64,000 nucleotides of DNA, taken from NCBI GenBank assembly GCA_041651175.1, contig JBAZJT010000008.1:1-64000 (forward strand). Direction: 5' to 3'. The stretch is from Elusimicrobiales bacterium. Its GTDB lineage: Bacteria; Elusimicrobiota; Elusimicrobia; Elusimicrobiales; Elusimicrobiaceae. A program made the position numbers and the translations under genes. The notes below the pieces were generated by a model. It searched no databases and had not been told where the DNA came from. It saw only the letters and a program-made list of their open reading frames with translations. Positions within the stretch are counted from its first letter, which is position 1, and each line of letters starts with the position of its first letter. This document shows, piece after piece, positions 33,108-41,605 of this stretch.

Positions 33108-36100
33108 TTAGTTAGCGGCTTCCTCGTCCTGCTGTTGCTGCGCTGCTTTTTTGCGTTTGTTCTTGCGTGATTTCTTTTTCTTCTTCGCGGGCGCCTGCTC
33201 CTGCTCCGGCGCGGCTTCCGCCTGAGGCTGCTGCTCACCCTCGGACGCGGCCTGCCGGGGCTGTTCCTGTTCCTGTTGCTGCTGCGCGTCCTGCTGGGTG
33301 GCGTCCCGCAACTGGTCCGCGCGCTCGCCTGCGGCGGCGGACACTTTCTTGTCTTCCGAATTTTTGGCTATGTCCCTGTAAAGCCGTATCGCTCCCCTGA
33401 AATCTTTGGAGTCTTCGTATATCTGCGCCAGTTTTATCAGGCCCCGTATGCGGAACTGGTTGGAATACGGTTTTTTGCCCTCCAATTCCTCAAACGCGGC
33501 TTTGGCATCCCCGGCCTGCTTGTTGGAGGCGTATAGCTCGCCCATGTTGCTGTAGACTTCTATGACGGTATCGTCGTCGTTGAAGCGGGTGAGAATTTCC
33601 TTAAGCTGCCCCATCGCGCCGGGCAGATCGCCGGCGTCCTTGCGTATGCTGAAAATTTCCCAGCAGGCCAGCTTGTTGTTTTCCACGTCGGCGGAGGAAA
33701 GGCCCAGGAATTTCTTGTAATACTCCTCGGCCAGGTCCAGCTTGTTGGAGGCGCGGTAAGCCAGGCCGATGTTGAAATAAGACAGCTTGGAATACTCGGA
33801 ATCGGGGTACGCGTCCATCAGCCGCCTGAAGGCGGAAATGGAGGCGTCGTAATCGCGCATCCCGTATTTGAGACTGCCCAGCCGGAACAGCGCCAGCGGC
33901 TGTATATCCTTGTCGGAGAAGTTGTTGGCCACGCGCTCAAACACGGTGGCGGCATCCTTATATTTCTTCCTCAGCAGGTACGCCTCGCCTATGTAGAGCT
34001 GCGCCTGCGCCAGCTTCGGATGATGGGTGTAGGTGGCGCTGAATTTATTCAGCCAGTAAATGGAGTTGGCATATGACTTTTTGGCGAACAGCCGCACCCC
34101 CAGCTTTAGGGAGGCCTCCCCCCCCACCGGCGTGCCTTCATGCTTGGTTGCTATATCGCCCAGCACATCCGCATAATCCGTATCCGGCGACTGGTCAAAC
34201 ACGCCCTCCAGCAATTCCAGTGAATCCAGCGCCTCCTGGGAAGTCGGGTAATTATTCACCAGCGTCTGCACCTGGCTTATGGTGAGCGGATAGTTTCTGT
34301 CGTTATAGGCGGACTGCGCTATGCGGAAATTGGCCATCTGCAAGTTTACACTCTGCGGGTTGTTCTTGATAATCTGGTTATACGCCGCGATGGCCTCCTT
34401 GTATTTCTGCGCGCGGAAATAGGTGTCCGCCGCGATAAGCGCGGCGTCCTTGGATTCGGCGGTATTTTTGTCGCCCGATATTTCCTTCCAGGTTTCAACC
34501 GCCTGGCTGTAATACTTCAGGCTGTAGAGCGCAAGACCGGCGCGGTATATCGCGGCGGCGGACTGCGGGCCACGCGGGGTCTCGTGCGCGTAGGTGGAAT
34601 AGAGCTGATAGGCGTCCTCGTACTTTTTCTCGTTGAAAAGGCCGTTGGCGATGTCGAACTCGTTTACAAGCGTTATGGAAGACACGGTTATGCCGGAAAC
34701 GTTTATCTGCCTCTTCATGGCTATAAGGCCTTTCAGCGCCGCCTGCGCGTCGCCTGCCGCCAGGCGGCACCAGGCAAGGCCGTTCTGCGCGTGGAGGCCA
34801 ACCTGCACGTCGGTGAAATTTTTCAGCGCGCTGTCAAACACCGCAGCCGCCTCGTCGTAAAGGCCGATATTGTAATAAGCCTCTCCGGCATATATGTGGC
34901 ACATGCCCCTGAAAAAACTGCCCGACGGCTGCTTTATGCCGGAGGTCTGCTTGAAGGTGGATGTTACCGCCGCGTAGTTGCCGCTGTCGTATTGGGTTTT
35001 AAGGATGTAAAGGATGGCCTGGTCCGCGCTCTGGCTGGCGGGGAACAAATCCGCCAGTTTGTAAAACGCGGCGAAAGCGCTCTCGTAACGGTTTTGCGCG
35101 ATATATGCCTTGCCTATCAGCACGTAGGCGTATTTACCCAGATCGTCGCTGGGATATTTGGCAAGAAAAGCCTCCACGGTCCCCACGGATTCGTCGTACT
35201 GAGTCAACGTGTAACGGCACCATGCCACTTTAAGATACGAAAGAGGGGTTATTATATGGTCCGGCGGGAATTTGTCTATCACGGCGGCATATGCCTCGGC
35301 GGCATCCTTGTACTGCCCCACCTGGCGCAGCGCCTCGCCCATGAAATACTGGGCATAGGCGGCGTATTTGTCCGCCGGAAACTTCTCCAGAAAGCCTTTG
35401 AACGAGGCCGCCGCCTCGGAATTATTCCCGCGCTTGAACTGGCAGGCCCCCACCCGGAACACCGCCGACGGCAGCAGCACGGATTTGGGATAGCGTTCCG
35501 CGAATCTCTGGAACTTGGCCTGCGCGCCCTCGTAATCGCTGGAGCGGAAAAAAGAATCGCCTATCAAAAAATCGGATTTCTCGTCCAGACCGCTGCCGGG
35601 GTATTCGTCGCGCAGTTTCTCAAACGTGGCTGCGGCCAGGTAAGGCTTGTTGTGGAACATGTCCAGACAGGCCATGTAGAAACGCGCCTCGGGAGTGTTG
35701 ACCTGCGCGAAACGTTTCCCAGCCGTTTCGTAATCGCCCTTTTCCAGCGCCAGAAACCCTCCGGCCAGCAGACCGCCGGGCTCCGCCGCGTAATCGGGAT
35801 GTTTTTTGAGCAGTTCGTCGTAAAACAGGGCGGCTTCCTCGTTTTTTTTGAGCGCAAGCTTGGCATAGATTATACCCAGCATCGACTCCGGGTCCAGATA
35901 GCCGGGGGAGCCGGAAACCACTTTCTTGAACACGGTTACCGACTGTTCCCATTCCTGCTGGTTGTAAAGCGCCTCGCCCTGGCGGTAATTCGCCGAATCC
36001 GCCAGCGTGGAATCCAGTTTGGCCGCGTCCAGATAGCGCTCAATCGCCTCTCCGAATTTTCCGTAGGAGGCGGAGCCTTTCCCGTTGGGGGAGCCGATTT

Positions 36101-36398
36101 TGTTGGCGTCGGCCTGCAGGGCGAGGCCGCGGTCCATGCTCACTTCACCCTGAAGGAAACGCGCCACGCCAGCCTTGTCCGAAGCCGGGAAATCCTTGAT
36201 GAATTTAGCCAGCTGCACCGAAATGTATTCCTGAAGCGTGCCGGTGGATTTGTACAGGGCGGAAATATCGCGCAAAGCCTTCCTGTCATCCGGAAGGTCA
36301 ACGGCGCCGAAGGCGGCGGGGACCGAAACCGCCAGCGCGGCAAGGAAACAAAGCACCCGCGCACGGAAAACCGGCGGAATATGGACCCCGCATTTCAT
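33108..36398 (-). CDS. Giant exported tetratricopeptide-repeat protein
   Basis: A 1096-aa protein with an N-terminal export signal (FLAALAVSVPAAFGA). It carries about twenty or more TPR units across residues 40-1030 (for example YDASISAFRRLMDAYPDSEY, YKDAAEAYAAVIDKFP, YKEAIAAYNQIIKNNP). A tail of about 65 residues rich in Gln, Glu, Ala and then Lys/Arg ends it. The order TPR-ExbB-ExbD-ExbD-TonB recalls AglT-type gene sets in myxobacteria, so a periplasmic scaffold for an energised envelope complex is likely. A canonical promoter predicts a transcript starting at or next to this ATG. Confidence 0.85.
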   Translation of the reverse strand: MKCGVHIPPVFRARVLCFLAALAVSVPAAFGAVDLPDDRKALRDISALYKSTGTLQEYISVQLAKFIKDFPASDKAGVARFLQGEVSMDRGLALQADANKIGSPNGKGSASYGKFGEAIERYLDAAKLDSTLADSANYRQGEALYNQQEWEQSVTVFKKVVSGSPGYLDPESMLGIIYAKLALKKNEEAALFYDELLKKHPDYAAEPGGLLAGGFLALEKGDYETAGKRFAQVNTPEARFYMACLDMFHNKPYLAAATFEKLRDEYPGSGLDEKSDFLIGDSFFRSSDYEGAQAKFQRFAERYPKSVLLPSAVFRVGACQFKRGNNSEAAASFKGFLEKFPADKYAAYAQYFMGEALRQVGQYKDAAEAYAAVIDKFPPDHIITPLSYLKVAWCRYTLTQYDESVGTVEAFLAKYPSDDLGKYAYVLIGKAYIAQNRYESAFAAFYKLADLFPASQSADQAILYILKTQYDSGNYAAVTSTFKQTSGIKQPSGSFFRGMCHIYAGEAYYNIGLYDEAAAVFDSALKNFTDVQVGLHAQNGLAWCRLAAGDAQAALKGLIAMKRQINVSGITVSSITLVNEFDIANGLFNEKKYEDAYQLYSTYAHETPRGPQSAAAIYRAGLALYSLKYYSQAVETWKEISGDKNTAESKDAALIAADTYFRAQKYKEAIAAYNQIIKNNPQSVNLQMANFRIAQSAYNDRNYPLTISQVQTLVNNYPTSQEALDSLELLEGVFDQSPDTDYADVLGDIATKHEGTPVGGEASLKLGVRLFAKKSYANSIYWLNKFSATYTHHPKLAQAQLYIGEAYLLRKKYKDAATVFERVANNFSDKDIQPLALFRLGSLKYGMRDYDASISAFRRLMDAYPDSEYSKLSYFNIGLAYRASNKLDLAEEYYKKFLGLSSADVENNKLACWEIFSIRKDAGDLPGAMGQLKEILTRFNDDDTVIEVYSNMGELYASNKQAGDAKAAFEELEGKKPYSNQFRIRGLIKLAQIYEDSKDFRGAIRLYRDIAKNSEDKKVSAAAGERADQLRDATQQDAQQQQEQEQPRQAASEGEQQPQAEAAPEQEQAPAKKKKKSRKNKRKKAAQQQQDEEAAN

Positions 36399-36406
36399 AT
36401 AGGGAC

Positions 36407-36435
36407 AGTATAGAAGTCTGCGCGGATATTGTCAA
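36407..36435 (-). promoter_or_regulatory. Canonical sigma-70 promoter of the TPR-Exb-TonB operon
   Basis: TTGACA at 36430-36435, exactly 17 bp spacer, TATACT at 36407-36412 (minus strand). The predicted start falls at about 36400, two bases before the ATG, so the message is predicted leaderless. Confidence 0.7.
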
Positions 36436-36490
36436 CCGACATGAAATGACAGATGCGGCCCGCGTTTTTTGCGCCTGCTCCGGTTTTATA

Positions 36491-36499
36491 TGGTAAAAT
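36491..36499 (+). promoter_or_regulatory. Extended -10 promoter of the GT2 cluster
   Basis: TGGTAAAAT ends 13 bases before the ATG at 36512. No clear -35 or ribosome site is present; the leader would be only about 6 bases. Confidence 0.45.
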
Positions 36500-36511
36500 G
36501 ATTAAAACCTT

Positions 36512-37465
36512 ATGCGGAAGCTTATAATTCAAATTCCCTGCTTCAACGAAGAGAAGACGCTGCCCGCCGCGCTTGCGGATCTGCCGCGCAGCGTCTCCGG
36601 CTACGGCAAAGTTGAATGGCTCGTTATTGACGACGGCAGTTCCGACCGCACTGTACAGGTCGCAACCGCGCATGGCGTTGACCATATAGTGAAGTTGCCG
36701 CATCACGCGGGGCTTGCGAAGGCTTTCATGGCCGGGATAGAAGCCGCCCTTAAAGCGGGAGCGGATACCATAATAAACACAGACGCCGACAATCAATACT
36801 CCGCCAAATGCATTCCCGCGCTGGTGGCCCCCATCCTTGAGGGCAAAGCGGAAATGGTCATAGGGGAGCGGCCCATCAGCGACATAGGGCATTTCTCCCC
36901 GGCCAAGAAAATGCTGCAAAAACTGGGCAGCTGGGCCGTGCGCGTTTTCAGCGACACGGATATACCCGACGCGCCCTGCGGCTTCCGCGCCATTCACAAG
37001 AACGCGGCGGTAAGGCTCAACGTTTTTTCCAGCTACACCTACACTCTGGAAACAATCATACAGGCCGGGCGCAGCGGAATGCCCGTAACCAGCGTGCCGA
37101 TAGAGGTGAACGGGCCGCTGCGCCCCTCGCGGCTCATCAAAAGCATTCCGCGCTACATAATGCTTTCCATACTGGTCATAGGCAGGATATTCATAACCTA
37201 CCGCCCTTTCAGGTTTTTCCTTATGCTGGGAGGCATATTCGCCTTTCCCGGTATACTATTCGGGGCGCTTTTCGCGGTGCGCTATGCCAGATACGGCGGC
37301 GTGCACATACAAGCCCTCACTCTGTCCTCTATACTCATGATGTCGGCCATAATCAGCGTCATGATAGGCATATTGTCGGACATCGTGGCAGTCAACAGGC
37401 GGCTGTCTGAAGAAATCAGGGCAAGATTGCTCCTGGCGGAAATCCGCGATGCGACAGACAAATAA
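36512..37465 (+). CDS. Polyprenol-phosphate GT2 with two C-terminal membrane helices
   Basis: A 317-aa GtrB/DPM-like enzyme. The catalytic domain shows IQIPCFNEEKTLPAAL, VIDDGSSDRT and the metal site in INTDADNQY. Two membrane helices lie at about residues 235-260 and 270-300, the usual GtrB arrangement. It transfers a sugar from a nucleotide donor to polyprenyl phosphate at the inner membrane face. The gene overlaps the methyltransferase gene by 17 bases and heads a five- or six-gene glycan cluster. Confidence 0.88.
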   Translation: MRKLIIQIPCFNEEKTLPAALADLPRSVSGYGKVEWLVIDDGSSDRTVQVATAHGVDHIVKLPHHAGLAKAFMAGIEAALKAGADTIINTDADNQYSAKCIPALVAPILEGKAEMVIGERPISDIGHFSPAKKMLQKLGSWAVRVFSDTDIPDAPCGFRAIHKNAAVRLNVFSSYTYTLETIIQAGRSGMPVTSVPIEVNGPLRPSRLIKSIPRYIMLSILVIGRIFITYRPFRFFLMLGGIFAFPGILFGALFAVRYARYGGVHIQALTLSSILMMSAIISVMIGILSDIVAVNRRLSEEIRARLLLAEIRDATDK

Positions 37466-38072
37466 TCAATCTCCGGCGGGCAATTACTACGACAAGTATT
37501 CGTCGTCAAATCCTGTTGCGCGGTTGCTTATGCGCGGTTTTTTCAGGTCCTTTGACGCTTTTTTGGATGAGGCCAATCCCTCAACCGCTTTGGATGCCGG
37601 GTGCGGAGAGGGCCATTTGTCGTTGCGCATGGCGAGGCGCGGAATAACCGTCTCGGCATGCGATATTTCAGCCAGCTGCGTAGCGGCCACGAGATCCCTG
37701 CTGCAATCAGCGGGGTGCGCCGGCTCCATTTTTGAGGCTGATGTATGCAATGTCAAGGCCTGTCCCGCGCCGGATCTGGTGGTATGCTGCGAAGTGCTGG
37801 AGCATTTGCCGGACCCTAAGGCGGCATTGGACACGCTTGCAGGCATCGGCGCGCGCAGTTTCATATTCAGTGTGCCGAAAGAACCGCTTTGGCGTATTCT
37901 GAATTTGGCGCGAGGCGCTTATGTGAAAGACATGGGCAACACTCCCGGCCATATCCAGCACTGGAACAGCAATACCTTCATCAGGCTTGTAGAGAGCAAA
38001 TTTAAAATTGTCGCCGTAAGACATCCTCTGCCTTGGACGATGATCCTGGCCAAAGAGAAGGGAAAACCGTGA
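37449..38072 (+). CDS. Class I SAM-dependent methyltransferase
   Basis: A 207-aa soluble methyltransferase: SAM motif I ALDAGCGEGHLS near residue 48, acidic ACDIS at motif II, VVCCEVLEHLPDP at motif IV. Domain layout fits Methyltransf_11/25-like enzymes frequent in glycan clusters; the acceptor is unknown. It overlaps the GT2 gene by 17 bases, and its TGA overlaps the next GTG. Confidence 0.85.
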   Translation: MRQTNNQSPAGNYYDKYSSSNPVARLLMRGFFRSFDAFLDEANPSTALDAGCGEGHLSLRMARRGITVSACDISASCVAATRSLLQSAGCAGSIFEADVCNVKACPAPDLVVCCEVLEHLPDPKAALDTLAGIGARSFIFSVPKEPLWRILNLARGAYVKDMGNTPGHIQHWNSNTFIRLVESKFKIVAVRHPLPWTMILAKEKGKP

Positions 38073-38353
38073 AAAGCGGGATTCGCCAAATCACATCTCC
38101 GCAAAAGCAAAATCTCCGTGAACAGGAGATTGAGGCGTTTCTGTCCCCTTTCCTGCGCAGGCAGCGCATGATGGCGGCATTGCCATGGATGCAGGGCCGC
38201 GTGCTTGATTTCGGCTGCGACTTCAGCCTGCACTCCCTCTTCACCGCCAAAACGGGACTTTCCATTTCGCTATACAGGAAATTTTTGCCGGGCGCAAATC
38301 AGCTTTTTATTCTGGAAACCTGCGCAACGCCCCGCCCCGCACAGGAGAGATAA
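38069..38353 (+). CDS. Truncated methyltransferase-like small protein
   Basis: A 94-aa frame with a GTG start in a GTGA overlap. It begins like a glycan-cluster methyltransferase (LREQEIEAFLSPFLRRQRMM) and keeps the first SAM strand, GRVLDFGC. The glycine-rich loop then becomes DFSLHSLFTAK and the Rossmann fold stops. No other frame continues the family, so it is probably a decayed gene still in register with the operon, or a small protein of new function. Confidence 0.5.
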   Translation: MKSGIRQITSPQKQNLREQEIEAFLSPFLRRQRMMAALPWMQGRVLDFGCDFSLHSLFTAKTGLSISLYRKFLPGANQLFILETCATPRPAQER

Positions 38354-38358
38354 AACCA

Positions 38359-41300
38359 ATGAGCATTCCGGGAAACATTTTTGCGCCGGCAGATAACGGC
38401 AACAAGCTATCGCTGCTGGGTGGAAGGTTGTCCGCCGTTTTCGCGGTATTTATCGCCTCATTATGGCTGCGGGACCTGTTTTTCTTTTTTGCGTTCGCCA
38501 CCCATATAGAGCTGATTCGCAGCATCGGCTGGGCGGTGTTTGCGCTTTCGCTGCCCGCCGGAATCGTTTTGTCCGTCCGCCATGTTGAGCCGGACAGGGA
38601 ACGCTGCACATGGCTCGGTTTTATCGTGCTGGCGTTTCTGGCCCTGCTGGCTCTGTCCAGGTCCGTTTTTCCGGACATGAACATAGACACCCTCAACTAC
38701 CACATATTTCTCCAGCAGCAACCGCTTCTGGACAATGTTCACGACAATTTTTTCCCATGCAGGTCCTGGACTTTTTCGTTCCCGCTCGGAGACGCCCCTT
38801 TCCGCATATTCCGCTTTTTGCTGGGGTACAGGCTGGGCACGTTTTTGAACATGCTGCTAACCGCGTTGCTCTATATCCAGTCGCGAAACCTCATCCGAAT
38901 ATATGTGCGCAGCCGCGCCATACAAATGCCCGCAATTGCGACGGATGCGCTGGCTTTTATCGCCGTATCAACCGAGCAGATACTCCTGACGTTCGGAACA
39001 TACTTAATTGACTCGCTGGTAATTCCGCTTATGCTGGAATCCCTGGGTTTGCTCATCTTTAGCAGCAAGCCCGCAGCGGATGGCACAAGAACGGAAAACG
39101 GACTTGCTGTTCACCTTATCGCGGGTTCATGCGGCATGAGTGTGGCCCTTAAACTAACCAACATCCCGTTCGCGGCGGTTATCATGCTTCTGACGCTTTT
39201 CCGGCACCGGGAATATGTTTCTGCAAAAGCCGGAAAGAGAATCGCGGCCTTATTTGCACTGCTGGCAATTCCGGCGCTGCCGTATGCGGCATACAACTAT
39301 GCTTCCGTGCTAAATCCCGTATATCCGTTTGCCAACACTGTTTTCAAATCCCCGTGGTATGCCTTAAAAGAATTCCGCCTGCATATTGCTCCTCAAAACA
39401 TCGCGGAAATTTTAGCATGGCCGCTTATAGGGATGCTTCACCCGGAAAGAGTTTCCCGTGTGGAAATTTATTCCGGCCAGCTTATCATCCCCGTAATCGC
39501 CATTTTGCTGGCCTGCGCATGGCTGCTGGCGAAGAAATTGCGCTCACAGTCAGATGAGGACACTCCGCTGCTGATGTCAATGCTGTTTTTCGCGATATCG
39601 CTGCCGTTATGGATTAAGGTGTTTTTCCTCGCCAGATACGCGGCGTTGCTGGAAATGTACGGCGACATAATTCTGTCCATGCTGATAATACGCTTGTTCG
39701 CGCATGGGAAAATGATTTCAAGGACCGCGGGCGCCGCCGCATTCGCGCTGTGCGCCATGCAAACCGTCTACTGCTATTACTTGGTGATAAACAAAAACAC
39801 TGACTATTCATGGCGTCCGGCTGCATGGTCGGACAGGAAGGCGTGCGCGGACAACCTGTCTCTGTTCGGGCGAGACCGCTCCATGCCGAAAGAAGAGCAG
39901 AAAATCCTGGACACCGTGGGCCTGTGGGTTTTGGACGGCCCATCCAGCGTTTACACGCTTTTAAACGGCAAAGCGCCGGCCGTCAATCTGGGACTGCTTG
40001 GCGACGATACCCCAGCGCGCAAAGATTTCGTCATATCCGCCGCCAAAGCAGCATTGACCCGGTTCAAGGATAAAAAAAACTTCACTATCGCGGATAATTC
40101 CAGCGCCGGCTACACATTGAAAACCCTGCGAAAATACGGTTTCACTCCGGTTTCCGCAACGGCTTTGCATCCGTATTTTTTACCCAAAGGAAACGTGCTG
40201 ATGCTGTTTGAACTCAGTGCCAGCACCGTTTCCCTTGCCGGCGACACCGAAGCGGACTTACCGCCAGACCAACGTCCCGAGATAACGGATTTGGAGGTAT
40301 CCATAATACCGGAACTGGGGGATAGGCGCACGAAACTGCTGAGTAAATCTTTCCCGGAGGACAGGTATGCGCTGCTGTCAATAGCGGACCTTTATCTCAG
40401 AGGCGGCTGGATAAACAAAGCCCGGTGGTATGCCGAAGCCGCATCGCGCGGCTTTACCCAGATTCAAGACAACAACCCTTTTCCGGATTTAACCATGGGG
40501 AACCTGCTTGAAGCGGAAGGCAAATACAAAGATGCCTATCTGATGCATATTTCCGCATTGGAAAAAGCCCGGTTTCTGGGTATCCAGAACCCGTTTTTTG
40601 AACAAGCGCGGCAAAGAGTTGAGCGAACCATATATTCTCTCGCCATGGAATTGCCCTCTAAGGAAGAAATTGCCGCGCAAAAACACAAGCCGTTCGCGGA
40701 CTTCACGGCCCTTGTTTCCGAGAAAGACGCCGAAATAACCGAAGCTGATATAAAAGCCATCCCGCAACTGGAACAACTGCGCAAGGAGCTGTCAGCAAAA
40801 AACTCGCCGGACAACCGCTATGCGCAACTATTCATAGCGTCAGCATATCTTTCCGGCGGATATTATCCCAAGGCCTTGTGGCATGCGGAAGCGGCCTCAA
40901 AGGCATTTTCCGCGGGCGAAAACAATAATCCGTATCCTGATTTCACTCTTGGCGCAATTATGGAGAAACGCGGAATGTACTGCGACGCCTACAAACTATA
41001 CGCGGCGGCGGCAGCAAAGGGCGAAATAGTGAAAGACTTCAATCCCGCTTTTCAGGCGGCATTATCCAACCTGTCCGCAAAAATGTCCCCCCAGGACAAG
41101 GCAAAGGCGGACAAATTTGTCACAGCCATGAAAACTGAATTGTCCGCCAAACAATCGCATGACCGGCCTGCTGTTTCAAAACAGCATGTCGCAACTTCGC
41201 GGCAGCCAACTCCCGACGACATCGGCAGCAATTTGCGCTCGGCCAGGCTCGTATCCGGCTGGCACCTGTGGGGAGACAAAAGCATCTGGATGGCCAGAGT

Positions 41301-41586
41301 TTCCGAAGCGGATTTCAAATCGGGCTCCGGCGGGAAAGCGGTGTTGTCGGCCTACCTGCCGGGCAATCTGCCTGCCAGGAAACTTTCGCTATTCTGCGAC
41401 GGCAATCCGCTGGGAAATTACAGCATCGCGCCCGGAGCCGTTCATATAGAAGCGCAGGGACTTCCGCCCAACAGGATTGTAAGGCTTAAAATAGAGCTTG
41501 ATAAATCCGTCGTGCCGGCAGACGCCGGGCTGGGAGCCGACAAACGCGAACTGGGGCTGCTGTTTAGCGACATCGTCCTCAACTGA
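38359..41586 (+). CDS. Large GT-C-like membrane protein with TPR-like tail
   Basis: A 1075-aa protein. Residues 1-520 contain about ten to twelve membrane helices, with an outer loop after the third (SVFPDMNIDTLNYHIFLQ) holding the acidic residues typical of GT-C enzymes. Residues about 540-650 are a soluble domain. Two repeats near 665-755 and 810-900 (YLRGGWINKARWYAEAASRG; YLSGGYYPKALWHAEAASKA) look TPR-like. The last 110 residues (SARLVSGWHLWGDKSIWMA, REVLGL-type KRELGLLFSDIVL) resemble a beta domain seen in glycan-related proteins. AGGAG precedes the ATG. No exact function. Confidence 0.7.
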   Translation: MSIPGNIFAPADNGNKLSLLGGRLSAVFAVFIASLWLRDLFFFFAFATHIELIRSIGWAVFALSLPAGIVLSVRHVEPDRERCTWLGFIVLAFLALLALSRSVFPDMNIDTLNYHIFLQQQPLLDNVHDNFFPCRSWTFSFPLGDAPFRIFRFLLGYRLGTFLNMLLTALLYIQSRNLIRIYVRSRAIQMPAIATDALAFIAVSTEQILLTFGTYLIDSLVIPLMLESLGLLIFSSKPAADGTRTENGLAVHLIAGSCGMSVALKLTNIPFAAVIMLLTLFRHREYVSAKAGKRIAALFALLAIPALPYAAYNYASVLNPVYPFANTVFKSPWYALKEFRLHIAPQNIAEILAWPLIGMLHPERVSRVEIYSGQLIIPVIAILLACAWLLAKKLRSQSDEDTPLLMSMLFFAISLPLWIKVFFLARYAALLEMYGDIILSMLIIRLFAHGKMISRTAGAAAFALCAMQTVYCYYLVINKNTDYSWRPAAWSDRKACADNLSLFGRDRSMPKEEQKILDTVGLWVLDGPSSVYTLLNGKAPAVNLGLLGDDTPARKDFVISAAKAALTRFKDKKNFTIADNSSAGYTLKTLRKYGFTPVSATALHPYFLPKGNVLMLFELSASTVSLAGDTEADLPPDQRPEITDLEVSIIPELGDRRTKLLSKSFPEDRYALLSIADLYLRGGWINKARWYAEAASRGFTQIQDNNPFPDLTMGNLLEAEGKYKDAYLMHISALEKARFLGIQNPFFEQARQRVERTIYSLAMELPSKEEIAAQKHKPFADFTALVSEKDAEITEADIKAIPQLEQLRKELSAKNSPDNRYAQLFIASAYLSGGYYPKALWHAEAASKAFSAGENNNPYPDFTLGAIMEKRGMYCDAYKLYAAAAAKGEIVKDFNPAFQAALSNLSAKMSPQDKAKADKFVTAMKTELSAKQSHDRPAVSKQHVATSRQPTPDDIGSNLRSARLVSGWHLWGDKSIWMARVSEADFKSGSGGKAVLSAYLPGNLPARKLSLFCDGNPLGNYSIAPGAVHIEAQGLPPNRIVRLKIELDKSVVPADAGLGADKRELGLLFSDIVLN

Positions 41587-41588
41587 AT

Positions 41589-41598
41589 TTGATAGTAT
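41589..41598 (+). promoter_or_regulatory. Extended -10 (TGATAGTAT) next to a GTG start
   Basis: TGATAGTAT at 41590-41598 ends 8 bases before the GTG at 41606, just after the previous stop codon. It predicts a leaderless internal transcript. Confidence 0.4.
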
Positions 41599-41605
41599 CT
41601 GAAAC

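Noticed and set aside
34584..36413. 609-codon open frame on the plus strand
   Set aside because: It lies antisense to the giant TPR gene; composition is that of a GC-rich shadow frame, with no ribosome site or domain.
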